A stretch of DNA of 64,000 nt from CAVZXS01 sp963779325 (lineage in GTDB: Bacteria > Bacteroidota > Bacteroidia > Chitinophagales > Chitinophagaceae). The position numbers were made by a program, and so were the translations under genes. Shown piece by piece: positions 17,191 to 25,483 of this stretch. The notes beneath the pieces were generated by a model. The model was not told where the DNA came from and ran no database searches. It was given only the letters and a program-made list of their open reading frames with translations. The stretch is taken from the NCBI GenBank assembly GCA_963779325.1, contig CAVZXS010000017.1, forward strand, positions 1 through 64,000, in the 5' to 3' direction. The stretch's first letter is position 1. Every line of letters begins with the position of its first letter.

Positions 17191-17425
17191 ACCAATCAAT
17201 CATTGGGGTTTGTGCGATGCAAGGCATTTTGTTTTTGGGTTTATCTACGACCCACCCCTTTCGAAGATTCATTTATTATTAGATACTAACGCCCCTCCGA
17301 GGAGGGGAGAGGAAGTCTGTAAATTTTAATTTTGTAATTCGTACCAATAAAATTGTTGTTATACTAATCAATCATGGGGATTTGTGCGGATGCAAAGCCT
17401 CCCCTTTGGGGAGGTTGGGTGGGGC
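17191..17425. repeat. Repeat cluster between mutL and dacB
   Basis: A direct repeat of about 33 bases (TACCAATCAATCATTGGGG type; 17190-17224 and 17362-17397, with small indels) brackets a composite repeat (17251-17310, ACCCACCCC box then CCCCTCC-GA-GGAGGGG). It ends against the palindrome CCTCCCC-TTT-GGGGAGG with tail TTGGGTGGGGC (17398-17425). A further degenerate copy lies at 17447-17475. The gap 16928-17481 contains no gene. Confidence 0.65.
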
Positions 17426-17481
17426 TTTTGGCTTTGTTCGTTGGATCCTCCCCTTTAGTGGAGATAGAGGGGCTTCGGCTT

Positions 17482-18849
17482 TTAATATTTATTCCTCACC
17501 CCTTCCAAAAACCTTTCTACCGCTCTTCTTATATCCACCGCATCGGCCCGATGATTATTGACTAATACAGAAAAGATGAGCAGTTTATTTTTTTTGGTAT
17601 AAAGAAAACCGCTGAATGCCACAACGCCGCTGAGTGTTCCGGTTTTGGCATAAATGTATCCGCTGTCGGCTTTATAATAATTGCTGATGGTACCCTCGCC
17701 GCCGGTAGGTAATATGACTTTGATACGTTCCATACCAAACTCATTTTTCATTTTATTAAGAATGGCGACCAGGCTTTGCGGTGTAAATAAATTATAACGA
17801 CTGAGGCCCGAGCCGTCAACCCATCTTGGTTTTTGCGGCAGGTCCTTAAAATCTGTTTTTAAAATGGTATCAATAATTTTTTCATCATTCATGATGCCCA
17901 ACCTTTCATTACTTACCATTAATAAAGATTGCTCAGCAAAAAAATTATCGCTGCGGTGCATCATGGGCTTGAGGAGAGAGTCGGTGGGTTGAGAGTGTAA
18001 ACCAGTTCGGTTATATATCCATATTTTCCGGTTGGTCGCAACATCCAATTGTAAAGTATCTCTTAAGATATCGGCAATTGTCTGTTCGCTTGTTGTCTCG
18101 AAAGGAATATTACCCTCAGTAAATTTTTCGTTACCAACAACTAATTTATAAATATTATTTCCCTTGTTTCTTCTCAAGTCAATAGAAAGGCTAGTTCGTT
18201 TTACAGTATCTAATGAATTAATAGTACTAAAATCGAGCTGATTAAAAATTAAACTATCACGAAATATTTTAGGTACCACCTTAAAATCATCTAAAGAATT
18301 TGCAGACGATACATTTAATATCCAATGAGAAATATTGCCATATATTGGAAAGGCACTTCTTTCCGCCATATAGCTTTCATTATAATCATTCCAAGTCCAT
18401 CCCGAACCCAGAGATGTTTCTATAAAGCTTCCATTGGTTATCAAAACAGGTTTGTTTTGTTTTTTTAAGAAATCATATACAGGATGTTTTTTAAAATCAG
18501 GATGTAAAAATGTTGGATCTCCTGTTGGACGTATTAAAATTTTGCGATTTTCGTTATCGAAATCATATCTCAATCCCACCAAGCTATCTCCCAAATATTT
18601 CATCGCTGCATAGCAGGTAGGTATTTTGGTATTGCTGGCAGGTACAAAATATTTATCGCCCTGATAATTGTATAAATATTTATTGGCGGCAGGATCATAA
18701 ATGCTGATGCCTGTATGTGCCGCGAGAAATGATGAATCGTTGATAATATTCTTTTGCGCCGAACGGCCTATTTGTTTTTGTACAGAACAGCCGGTAATAA
18801 TTATTAATAAATAATTAATAATTATCAGTCCTTTAAACCTGTAGCTCAT
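17482..18849 (-). CDS. dacB: D-alanyl-D-alanine carboxypeptidase/endopeptidase, PBP4 type (peptidase S13), lipoprotein
   Basis: The product is 455 residues. A lipoprotein signal (LLIIITGC) anchors it. The penicillin-binding motifs are in order: SxxK as SNTK (PASNTKIPT, near residue 72), SxN region in DGSGLSRYNLFTP, and KTG in YAKTGTLSGV. This set is typical of S13 enzymes, which trim or cut peptide cross-links in peptidoglycan. Length and motif spacing fit the family. It is followed on the same strand by nothing; upstream, 5 bases away, is an oxidoreductase gene, so the two are probably cotranscribed. The C-terminus reaches into the repeat cluster. Confidence 0.92.
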   Translation of the reverse strand: MSYRFKGLIIINYLLIIITGCSVQKQIGRSAQKNIINDSSFLAAHTGISIYDPAANKYLYNYQGDKYFVPASNTKIPTCYAAMKYLGDSLVGLRYDFDNENRKILIRPTGDPTFLHPDFKKHPVYDFLKKQNKPVLITNGSFIETSLGSGWTWNDYNESYMAERSAFPIYGNISHWILNVSSANSLDDFKVVPKIFRDSLIFNQLDFSTINSLDTVKRTSLSIDLRRNKGNNIYKLVVGNEKFTEGNIPFETTSEQTIADILRDTLQLDVATNRKIWIYNRTGLHSQPTDSLLKPMMHRSDNFFAEQSLLMVSNERLGIMNDEKIIDTILKTDFKDLPQKPRWVDGSGLSRYNLFTPQSLVAILNKMKNEFGMERIKVILPTGGEGTISNYYKADSGYIYAKTGTLSGVVAFSGFLYTKKNKLLIFSVLVNNHRADAVDIRRAVERFLEGVRNKY

Positions 18850-18854
18850 TATTT

Positions 18855-19919
18855 TTACTTTTTGCTTAATAAAATGATTTTCCCCGATTTCATACTCTCC
18901 AGCGCTGCTTCAATTATCTCCGCTGTTTGTATAGCATCCGCAGCAGGTACGGGATTAGCAGCCTGCCCGGTGAGTGCTTTATAAACATCCGTAAAATAAT
19001 CCATATAATTCCCGGGCGGTGATGTCACTTGCTTTCTAATTTCTTCACCATTTATTTCTGCATGCAAAATACCGTTGGGCTCCTGTGAAAGAGCGCACCA
19101 AGGTTTTACAGAAGGCGCAATGCCGTCCAGCAATTGCTGTTCCTGCCTGTCCGAACGATGATGTAAAAAAGAACCTTTCATGCCATGTACGATATAAGCA
19201 TAATAAGTTTCTCTTGCAATGACCGTAGCTTTTAACCGTACCCGCATTTTTTTATAAAATAATAACAATTCAAAATAATCTACCGCTTTTACATTTTCCC
19301 GCATGGTAGCCAAATCGGCAAATAATGCATCAGGTCTTCCAAACAATTGCAGCGCCTGGTCAATTAAATGCGAACCCAAATCGTACAAAGTGCCGGCGCC
19401 GGGCAAATCGCCTTCTTTGTGCTGCTTACCCGAGGCGCTTGTGCGGTAACGATCATACCTGATTTCTACTTCACTCAGTTCTCCCAATATATTTTCTTCA
19501 ATAATTTTTTTTACTGCAAGGTAATCGCCGTCGTAGCGACGGTTGTGATACACACTGAGTAATAAATTATTTTTCTCAGCCAATGCATTCAATTCTTCGG
19601 CTTCTTTTACCAAAACGGTAAAAGGTTTCTCCACTATTATATGCTTGCCTTTTTGTAAAGCGGCTTTTACATATGCGTAATGTGTATGTGTGGGAGTATT
19701 TACAATAATCAGTTGCAGTGTATCGTCGGCAAGCATTTCTTCTACCGAGCGGTATATTTTTGCCTGCGGATATTTTTCTCTTGATTCATTTTTATTTCTT
19801 TCTACTACGGCAGCTAATTCAAAATCGGGATGCGCTTCAATAAATGGCGCATGAAATAATTTTCCGCTCATGCCGTAGGAGCAAATGCCTGTTTTGATAA
19901 TGGATCCTTGTTTGAACAT
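18855..19919 (-). CDS. Gfo/Idh/MocA family NAD(P)-dependent oxidoreductase
   Basis: The product is 354 residues. The N-terminal Rossmann fold starts at residue 9 (GICSYGMSGKLFHAPF) and includes the hallmark EKPFTVLVKEAEEL near residue 96, the lysine of which contacts the nicotinamide. The C-terminal alpha/beta domain (about 125-345) contains DLGSHLIDQAL, with the catalytic-region His. Members oxidise or reduce sugars, inositols and related ring compounds; the substrate here is unknown. It lies 5 bases upstream of dacB on the same strand, but a functional link to peptidoglycan is only suggested by that. Confidence 0.9.
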   Translation of the reverse strand: MFKQGSIIKTGICSYGMSGKLFHAPFIEAHPDFELAAVVERNKNESREKYPQAKIYRSVEEMLADDTLQLIIVNTPTHTHYAYVKAALQKGKHIIVEKPFTVLVKEAEELNALAEKNNLLLSVYHNRRYDGDYLAVKKIIEENILGELSEVEIRYDRYRTSASGKQHKEGDLPGAGTLYDLGSHLIDQALQLFGRPDALFADLATMRENVKAVDYFELLLFYKKMRVRLKATVIARETYYAYIVHGMKGSFLHHRSDRQEQQLLDGIAPSVKPWCALSQEPNGILHAEINGEEIRKQVTSPPGNYMDYFTDVYKALTGQAANPVPAADAIQTAEIIEAALESMKSGKIILLSKK

Positions 19920-19935
19920 TTAATATTGATTATTT

Positions 19936-19992
19936 AACCCACCCCTTCGAAATCTTTTTATAATAAAATACTAAGGCCCCTCCAAGGAGGGG
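19936..19992. repeat. Composite repeat (ACCCACCCC box plus palindrome), copy 2
   Basis: AACCCACCCCTTCGAA, an AT-rich stretch, ACTAAGGCCCCTCC-AA-GGAGGGG. It aligns with 17251-17310 and, more distantly, with 33500-33575 and 36939-36999. Confidence 0.65.
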
Positions 19993-20089
19993 ATGGAAAG
20001 TTTATTATTCGTCTATTCTAATTCATATATTGAAAATTTATTTCAATAAAATTTATTCGATCTAAGTCCTCCTTTAGGGAACAGGGATA

Positions 20090-21226
20090 TCAACCTCTCT
20101 CCTGTGCCCGCAACCATCTTTCGGGTATTTCATTACTGCCCGCCAGTAAATAATCTTTATAACTGCAGGCAATATATTTTTTATCGGGCAGCTGCATCCA
20201 CCACCTTCCGGTTTTTTTGCTTTGCAAAAAAATAGTTTCTACTTCTGCAAATGCAATATGATATTCTGCAAAAGAATCTTTTTCATCCAGCGCCGCTTCT
20301 TTTTTACCGCGACTGCGACCATCAATTAAATACCAGAGCATTTGCGAAATTTGTTTTGCCGTCAGTTCATCTTTGTCATGTGCTGCATTATACCCGTATA
20401 TACCAATGCTGCTGCAATTGGGGCTCATACCCGCATAGCGCATCAGCACACAGGCTTCCTCGCCGGTAAAACCATTGGGAGAAACAGTATTGGCGGGGGC
20501 ATAGGCATGCGCTATTGCAGAAATATCAAAGCTAAAAAGTTGCGAATTGCGCAACACCGGTTCCATCTCGTCAATATTTTCTTTTACATTTCCCACGCGG
20601 TAGCAATCAAACCGAAGTTTGTCCAATGTTTCAAGCATACGGGGGTGTACATAATAACTTTGAAAACCGATATGATTATAATGGCGGATATAATTCGGTT
20701 CAGCCGTCAGCATTTCCAATAAAAAATTTTCGTGCTTAAAAGGCGAATCCAAATTCAAATCAATCAGCGCATCCGCACATGTTGCTTCAATGGATTTTTT
20801 ATTATCGGCATAGGCATGGTATTGCGACAGTGTGAGATCATGACTGCCGCCGAGTATAATAACCGTTTTGCCGTCATTGATCAATTCGTTCAACACTGTT
20901 TTTAATGCAGCATAGCTGTCGGTAAACAGCGACCCCGATTTTATATTGCCTATATCAGCTATTTTAACATCGGTATGCCAGCAGAATAACGAATAAAAAT
21001 GTTTGCGTATAATATCCGGCGAATTGCTTTGCCCGTGAATCAATCCGCTGCCGCGTTCCTCGCCGCAGCCAAGCAGCACTACCTGCGCTTCATCCAGGTC
21101 GGGGAAATACCGATCGTAAACATCGATAACTTTTCCCATTTGGCCTTCATGGTATCCTTCATCGTTTGATAATTGATGAACATTAATGGGGGAAAGAAAA
21201 TCGGAGATATTAAGGTGGTCTGCCAT
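20090..21226 (-). CDS. Arginase/formiminoglutamase-fold protein with altered metal site
   Basis: The product is 378 residues and has the ureohydrolase fold order: a conserved LGCGEERGSG region, then GGSHDLTLSQYHAY (canonical GGDH), DALIDLNLD (canonical DAHxDxR) and FDISAIAHAYAPA (canonical SxDxD). Several of the residues that hold the two manganese ions in arginase are replaced. The conserved C-terminal segments GRSRGKKEA and FLQSKKTGRWWMQLP lie outside the classic family. This form is, from memory, widespread in Bacteroidota and usually labelled formimidoylglutamase; hydrolase activity should not be assumed. It has no operon partner. Confidence 0.85.
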   Translation of the reverse strand: MADHLNISDFLSPINVHQLSNDEGYHEGQMGKVIDVYDRYFPDLDEAQVVLLGCGEERGSGLIHGQSNSPDIIRKHFYSLFCWHTDVKIADIGNIKSGSLFTDSYAALKTVLNELINDGKTVIILGGSHDLTLSQYHAYADNKKSIEATCADALIDLNLDSPFKHENFLLEMLTAEPNYIRHYNHIGFQSYYVHPRMLETLDKLRFDCYRVGNVKENIDEMEPVLRNSQLFSFDISAIAHAYAPANTVSPNGFTGEEACVLMRYAGMSPNCSSIGIYGYNAAHDKDELTAKQISQMLWYLIDGRSRGKKEAALDEKDSFAEYHIAFAEVETIFLQSKKTGRWWMQLPDKKYIACSYKDYLLAGSNEIPERWLRAQERG

Positions 21227-21374
21227 ATGTGCAAGATATAGTTTGAAAACGGAAAGTTAGTATTTTTTAAGAGTGTCCCGCATTTTACATTCCGAAAAAA
21301 ATATTGCCAGAAGCTGTGAAAAGTATTGTGAAAAAAGAAGTTCTTACCTTACGCCTCTAATCAGATATCATTTT

Positions 21375-22178
21375 ATGAAGTACGGTTTTATCATCCTCCT
21401 TTTATTGATTGCAGCTTTCAGTTGCAGCCGCAACCAATATGCAGCTACCAACAGAATTTATAAAAAGCAAACAAAGCAGTTTGCAAAAATTATTCGTCAA
21501 TATCCTTTGCAGGATTCGTCGGGCAACGCTCCTTTTTTTGCGGGTACCACCAATATCTCCATGCGCCGGCCCAATTATGTAATCATACACCATACGGCGC
21601 AAAACAGTTGCGATCAAACACTAAAAACATTTACGCTGCCCCGTACACAGGTAAGTTCGCATTATGTTATTTGTAAAGACGGCACGGTATTTCACATGCT
21701 GCATGATATGCTGCGCAGCCATCATGCCGGTGTAAGTAAATGGGGCAATACAACGGACCTGAACAGCAGCAGCATCGGTATTGAATTGGATAATAACGGC
21801 TTTGAAATTTTTACCGAAGCGCAATTGAACAGTTTGGCGAGTTTGCTTGACAGATTGAAAAGAGCTTACAATATTCCCGCCGCTAATTTTATAGGCCATG
21901 GTGATATTGCGCCCACAAGAAAAAACGATCCTAATTGGCGCTTTCCCTGGAAACAATTAGCCGATAAAGGTTTTGGTCTGTGGTATGATGAAACAATAAA
22001 TGTAACAATGCCCGAAAATTTTAATCATTTGCAGGCTTTGCGTATTGTGGGTTATGATATAAAAGATACATCTGCCGCCATACTTGCATTTAAAAGACAC
22101 TGGTTGCAGGATACCACTAAAACATTATTTGATGAGGATAAAAAAGTGTTGTTTCAATTGGTAAAGAAATATCAATAG
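21375..22178 (+). CDS. N-acetylmuramoyl-L-alanine amidase (amidase_2 family), lipoprotein
   Basis: From ATG 21375 the product is 267 residues, with a lipoprotein signal (FIILLLLIAAFSC). The AmpD-type zinc domain follows: VIIHHTAQ with the first zinc His, RSHHAGVSKW, SIGIELDNNG, and GHGDIAPTRKNDPNWRFPW with the last ligands. A C-terminal domain of about 75 residues (after residue 190) resembles a peptidoglycan-binding helical domain. It cleaves the bond between muramic acid and L-alanine, probably at the inner face of the outer membrane. An in-frame upstream ATG (21273) would add 34 residues before the signal and is unlikely. Confidence 0.9.
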   Translation: MKYGFIILLLLIAAFSCSRNQYAATNRIYKKQTKQFAKIIRQYPLQDSSGNAPFFAGTTNISMRRPNYVIIHHTAQNSCDQTLKTFTLPRTQVSSHYVICKDGTVFHMLHDMLRSHHAGVSKWGNTTDLNSSSIGIELDNNGFEIFTEAQLNSLASLLDRLKRAYNIPAANFIGHGDIAPTRKNDPNWRFPWKQLADKGFGLWYDETINVTMPENFNHLQALRIVGYDIKDTSAAILAFKRHWLQDTTKTLFDEDKKVLFQLVKKYQ

Positions 22179-22206
22179 GTAAAAGCGCTTTGTCTTTAAT
22201 AAAATA

Positions 22207-22239
22207 AAAAAGCAATACCAATAATCGGTATTGCTTTTT
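22207..22239. terminator. Bidirectional terminator between amidase and small lipoprotein
   Basis: AAAAAGCAATACC (22207-22219) and GGTATTGCTTTTT (22227-22239) pair over 13 bases. The flanking A- and T-runs serve both strands, and the two genes converge here. Confidence 0.9.
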
Positions 22240-22263
22240 AAAAGAATTGTGAGCAGGTTGTGA

Positions 22264-22392
22264 TTACAAATAAATTCCGTTCTTCAATTTGTAATGTTTT
22301 ACACCGCTGCAATCTTTTTTTACTGAAGCACAGGAAGTAAATACAAAAGCTGTAAAAGCTACGATGGCCAGGCAAAGCAATAATTTCTGCAT
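22264..22392 (-). CDS. Small lipoprotein, 42 residues
   Basis: Read leftwards from ATG 22392: MQKLLLCLAIVAFTAF, then VFTSC, ASVKKDCSGVKHYKLKNG and IYL, stop. A clear lipoprotein signal is cut before Cys21, leaving a mature peptide of about 22 residues with one more cysteine. From memory, peptides with the theme SC-x5-DC-x3-KHYK-x-KNGI are common in Chitinophagaceae and remain without known function. It has its own terminator (22207-22239). Confidence 0.8.
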   Translation of the reverse strand: MQKLLLCLAIVAFTAFVFTSCASVKKDCSGVKHYKLKNGIYL

Positions 22393-22638
22393 AGATAATT
22401 TTTTTCTACGGGTGAATAAATTAAATGATGGTCAGCTCAAAGGAAATTAAGAAAAGTAAAGAGGGGCCATTTATGCAGAATTATTTAATGATTATAGAAC
22501 GAAAATAGCATGCCAAAATTGTTTTTTATAACCGGAACGGGTATTTTTTCTTAAGAAAAGAAAAATAAACTTGCAAAACAAGTAATTTTCCTGCCTGTAT
22601 TTGTTTGTATGATGCCCCAAAAATGTAAAAATCGTTTT

Positions 22639-23238
22639 ATGAAAAAGTTATTTGCCTTTTGCACATTATCATTTATGCTGCTTATTGCCTGTAATAATGA
22701 TAAAAAGCAAACGTCCGTTCCTGCTGCTCAATCAGAAAAAGAAAAGGTCGCGATTGATGAGAATGAAACAGTTGCCGCAGGGCAGGCTGTATTGGAAAAG
22801 AAAACAGAAGAGCTTAACAAATTGCTGCCTTTAAGTCTCGATTTGGTAAAAGCATTACTGCCCGAAGAGCTTGCCGGTATGAAAAGAATTTCGGCAGATG
22901 CAAATAACTCGATGGGGTTTTCGGCAGGACAAGCCGAATATGCAAAAGATGATACCGCTAAAATTCGATTGTCAATATTTGATTGTGCCGGTGAAGCCGG
23001 TTCGGGGTTTTATTCCGTTAATTATTGGAATAAATTAAATAACAATACAGAAAACGAAAAAGGATATAGTAAAACTGTTGATTTTAACGGCGGCAAAGCC
23101 ATAGAAGGTTTTGATAAAGAAACCGCCGAATACCGGTTGATGTATGAAAGCGGCAATCGATACTTAGTTGGTATAAGCGGAGAACGCATCGGACTTGATG
23201 CGATAAAAGCAGCGGCTAAGAGTTTAAATATAAAATAG
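22639..23238 (+). CDS. Hypothetical lipoprotein
   Basis: From ATG 22639 the product is 199 residues with lipoprotein signal FAFCTLSFMLLIAC. A charged linker (about 20-55) precedes a domain of about 140 residues containing LLPEELAGMKRISADANN and a C-terminal YLVGISGERIGLDAIKAAAKSLN. I recognise no named domain; the layout (amphipathic helices with an alternating beta core) suggests a small periplasmic binding or assembly domain. ATG 22609 is in frame but leaves a poor signal peptide. The stop lies 33 bases from the end of the convergent kbl gene. Confidence 0.65.
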   Translation: MKKLFAFCTLSFMLLIACNNDKKQTSVPAAQSEKEKVAIDENETVAAGQAVLEKKTEELNKLLPLSLDLVKALLPEELAGMKRISADANNSMGFSAGQAEYAKDDTAKIRLSIFDCAGEAGSGFYSVNYWNKLNNNTENEKGYSKTVDFNGGKAIEGFDKETAEYRLMYESGNRYLVGISGERIGLDAIKAAAKSLNIK

Positions 23239-23271
23239 GTTGGAAAAACTTTTAGACGACTTTCAATTTTT

Positions 23272-24474
23272 CTATATCACTTTAGCCCCCGACAACACCC
23301 CCAAATCCTTACCCACTTTTGTAAATGCTGCAATGGCTTTATCTAAATGATGCTGTTGATGTGCCGCACTTAGCTGTACACGAATTCTTGCTTGGCCTTT
23401 GGCAACAACCGGGAAGAAAAACCCGATCACATAAATACCTTCTTCCAGTAATTTGGCGGCAAAGTTTTGCGCTACCACCGCATCGTACAACATAATGGGA
23501 ACGATGGGATGCTCGCCGGGCTTTATATCAAAACCCGCTTCGGTCATCTTATTGCGGAAATATTTTGTATTGTATTCTAATTTATCTCTCAACTCGGTTG
23601 TTTCTGTAAGCATATCCAGCACGGCGATAGATGCACCGGTAATAGAAGGCGCCAATGTATTACTGAATAAATAAGGACGGCTGCGCTGGCGCAAAATTTC
23701 TATCACGGCTTTTCTGCCGCTGGTAAAACCGCCGCTGGCTCCGCCCAAGGCTTTGCCCAGCGTACCTGTAATAATATCAATACGACCCATTACACCGCGG
23801 TACTCATGCGTCCCCCTGCCTGTCTTTCCCAAAAAACCCGAAGAATGACATTCATCAATCATCACAATCGCATCATATTTATCAGCTAAGTCGCAAATTT
23901 TATCTAACTGTGCAATGGTGCCATCCATACTAAAGGAACCGTCGGTAACTATAATTCTGCTGCGGCAGGCTGCAGTTTCTTTCAGTTTTGCTTCCAGGTC
24001 ATCCATATTATTATGTTCGTAGCGGAAACGCTGCGCTTTGCATAATCTTACACCGTCAATAATAGATGCATGATTGAGCGCATCGCTGATGATAGCGTCC
24101 TGCTCGTTGAACAGCGGTTCAAATACACCGCCGTTGGCATCAAAAGCCGCAGCGTATAAAATAGTATCTTCTGTTCCCAAAAAATCGGATAATTTTTTTT
24201 CCAATTCTTTATGAATATCCTGCGTACCGCAAATAAACCGAACGCTGCTCATACCATAGCCATGTGTATCAATGGTTTTATGCGCCGCCGCTATTACTTT
24301 TGGGTGCGATGAAAGACCCAAATAATTATTGGCGCAAAAATTCAAAACTGTTTTGCCACTTACAGTTATTTCGGCACCCTGCGGCCCGGTAATAATTCTT
24401 TCTGTTTTGTAAAGGCCGGCCGATTTTATTTCTTCAATCTCTGTTCCAAGGCGAGCAACTAATTTTTCATTCAT
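23272..24474 (-). CDS. kbl: Glycine C-acetyltransferase (2-amino-3-ketobutyrate CoA ligase)
   Basis: The product is 400 residues and matches Kbl throughout. The N-terminal [15 protein letters not shown], the substrate segment [19 protein letters not shown], the PLP contacts [13 protein letters not shown] and [18 protein letters not shown], and the PLP lysine in [14 protein letters not shown] are all present. The enzyme splits 2-amino-3-oxobutyrate with CoA into glycine and acetyl-CoA, in threonine breakdown. SVRFICGT separates Kbl from BioF and serine palmitoyltransferase. No threonine dehydrogenase gene is adjacent in this window. Confidence 0.94.
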   Translation of the reverse strand: MNEKLVARLGTEIEEIKSAGLYKTERIITGPQGAEITVSGKTVLNFCANNYLGLSSHPKVIAAAHKTIDTHGYGMSSVRFICGTQDIHKELEKKLSDFLGTEDTILYAAAFDANGGVFEPLFNEQDAIISDALNHASIIDGVRLCKAQRFRYEHNNMDDLEAKLKETAACRSRIIVTDGSFSMDGTIAQLDKICDLADKYDAIVMIDECHSSGFLGKTGRGTHEYRGVMGRIDIITGTLGKALGGASGGFTSGRKAVIEILRQRSRPYLFSNTLAPSITGASIAVLDMLTETTELRDKLEYNTKYFRNKMTEAGFDIKPGEHPIVPIMLYDAVVAQNFAAKLLEEGIYVIGFFFPVVAKGQARIRVQLSAAHQQHHLDKAIAAFTKVGKDLGVLSGAKVI

Positions 24475-24543
24475 AAAAACATGGTTTTTGAGCAGGCAAA
24501 TTAGCTAGTTAAAGCCGAAATATAAAAAATACAGCAGTTTGTT

Positions 24544-24604
24544 AGCCGGCTGATAAATCACCAGAATATGTGATTGCCGGCTCCAAAAACAAATTTTAGT
24601 TTTG
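24544..24604 (+). promoter_or_regulatory. Promoter of the small secreted protein with hairpin over the -33 region
   Basis: The -7 box is TAGTTTTG (24597-24604). TTG (24574-24576) lies 20 bases upstream, in the right place for the -33 box. That TTG is part of a strong two-part inverted repeat: AGCCGGC (24544-24550)/GCCGGCT (24576-24582) outside, AATCAC (24556-24561)/GTGATT (24570-24575) inside. A protein bound there would cover the promoter. Confidence 0.55.
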
Positions 24605-24653
24605 CTGTAACAATTCGAAGGATACCTTCGTCAAATACGCTAAACCATCTGTT

Positions 24654-24848
24654 ATGAAAAAGTATTTCTCCTTTAGCCTTATTTTAACGGGAGCAGTTTT
24701 ATGCACCTTACTATTTACCTCCCGGCCTGCCAAAGCAGGGGTTTGTTGCCAAAAAAAGGCAGAGAACTGTGCGGCGGCTCAACCTGCAAAAACCATTGGT
24801 TATGAACTGGCAGCGGAAGGGCTTACCCGGCAATTCTACTCTTTTTGA
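24654..24848 (+). CDS. Small secreted Cys-containing protein
   Basis: The product is 64 residues. A signal peptide (about 1-28, FSLILTGAVLCTLLF...AKA) leaves a mature peptide GVCCQKKAENCAAAQ... of about 36 residues with three cysteines, a CC pair and one more. No family is recognised. It has its own well-formed promoter and ends 93 bases before the ECF sigma gene on the same strand, so it may be expressed together with it. Confidence 0.6.
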   Translation: MKKYFSFSLILTGAVLCTLLFTSRPAKAGVCCQKKAENCAAAQPAKTIGYELAAEGLTRQFYSF

Positions 24849-24941
24849 AATAAATTTATTTAAACCTGTAACTTTATCTTATCAAGCCCGTACTATTAGT
24901 ACTGGCTTTTTTGACTTTTACCACACTTATCCGGCTGTTTT

Positions 24942-25427
24942 ATGACTGAAAGGGAATATAATGAATGTGTAACCACTTATGCTGACAATGTCTATCGCTT
25001 CATCCTGAAAAATATCAGGCATGAAGAGGATGCAAGAGATGTAGTGCAAACCGCTTTTGAGAAAATGTGGAATCATAGGGAGGAAGTAGATAATGCGAAA
25101 TGCAAATCCTATCTTTTTACCGTGGCCTATCACCAAATGATAGACCATATACGGAAAGTAAAAAGAATAAAACTGAAGGATGAGTTTAAAGATGATGCAA
25201 AAGTGACGGAAGCCCCTGTGCATAATATAAAAAGAGTATTGGAGCGGGCCCTGGCAAGATTGAGTGAAACGCAGCGCAGTTTGGTAATGCTGAAAGATTA
25301 TGAAGGCTATAGTTACGAGGAAATTGGTAAGATTACGGGATTGAATGAGAGCCAGGTGAAAGTTTACCTGCACCGGGCAAGACTGCAACTGAAAGAGTAT
25401 TTGGTTAAAATAGAAAACGTGATTTAA
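24942..25427 (+). CDS. ECF RNA polymerase sigma factor
   Basis: The product is 161 residues. Region 2 covers about 5-75, with VYRFILKNIRHEEDARDVVQ for core binding and YLFTVAYHQMIDHIRK for -10 recognition. Region 4 (about 100-155) has LSETQRSLVMLKDYEGYSYEEI and LNESQVKVYLHRARLQLKE, a helix-turn-helix for the -35 element. It directs transcription of a small set of genes, probably including its own cluster. A putative anti-sigma-like membrane protein follows after 56 bases, then an outer-membrane barrel protein. A weak -7 box (TAACTTTA, 24869-24876) lies upstream. Confidence 0.92.
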   Translation: MTEREYNECVTTYADNVYRFILKNIRHEEDARDVVQTAFEKMWNHREEVDNAKCKSYLFTVAYHQMIDHIRKVKRIKLKDEFKDDAKVTEAPVHNIKRVLERALARLSETQRSLVMLKDYEGYSYEEIGKITGLNESQVKVYLHRARLQLKEYLVKIENVI

Positions 25428-25483
25428 TATAATTATTAAACGACGAAAACAAAAATAAGAACGGTACCCCTTAATAATAAACA

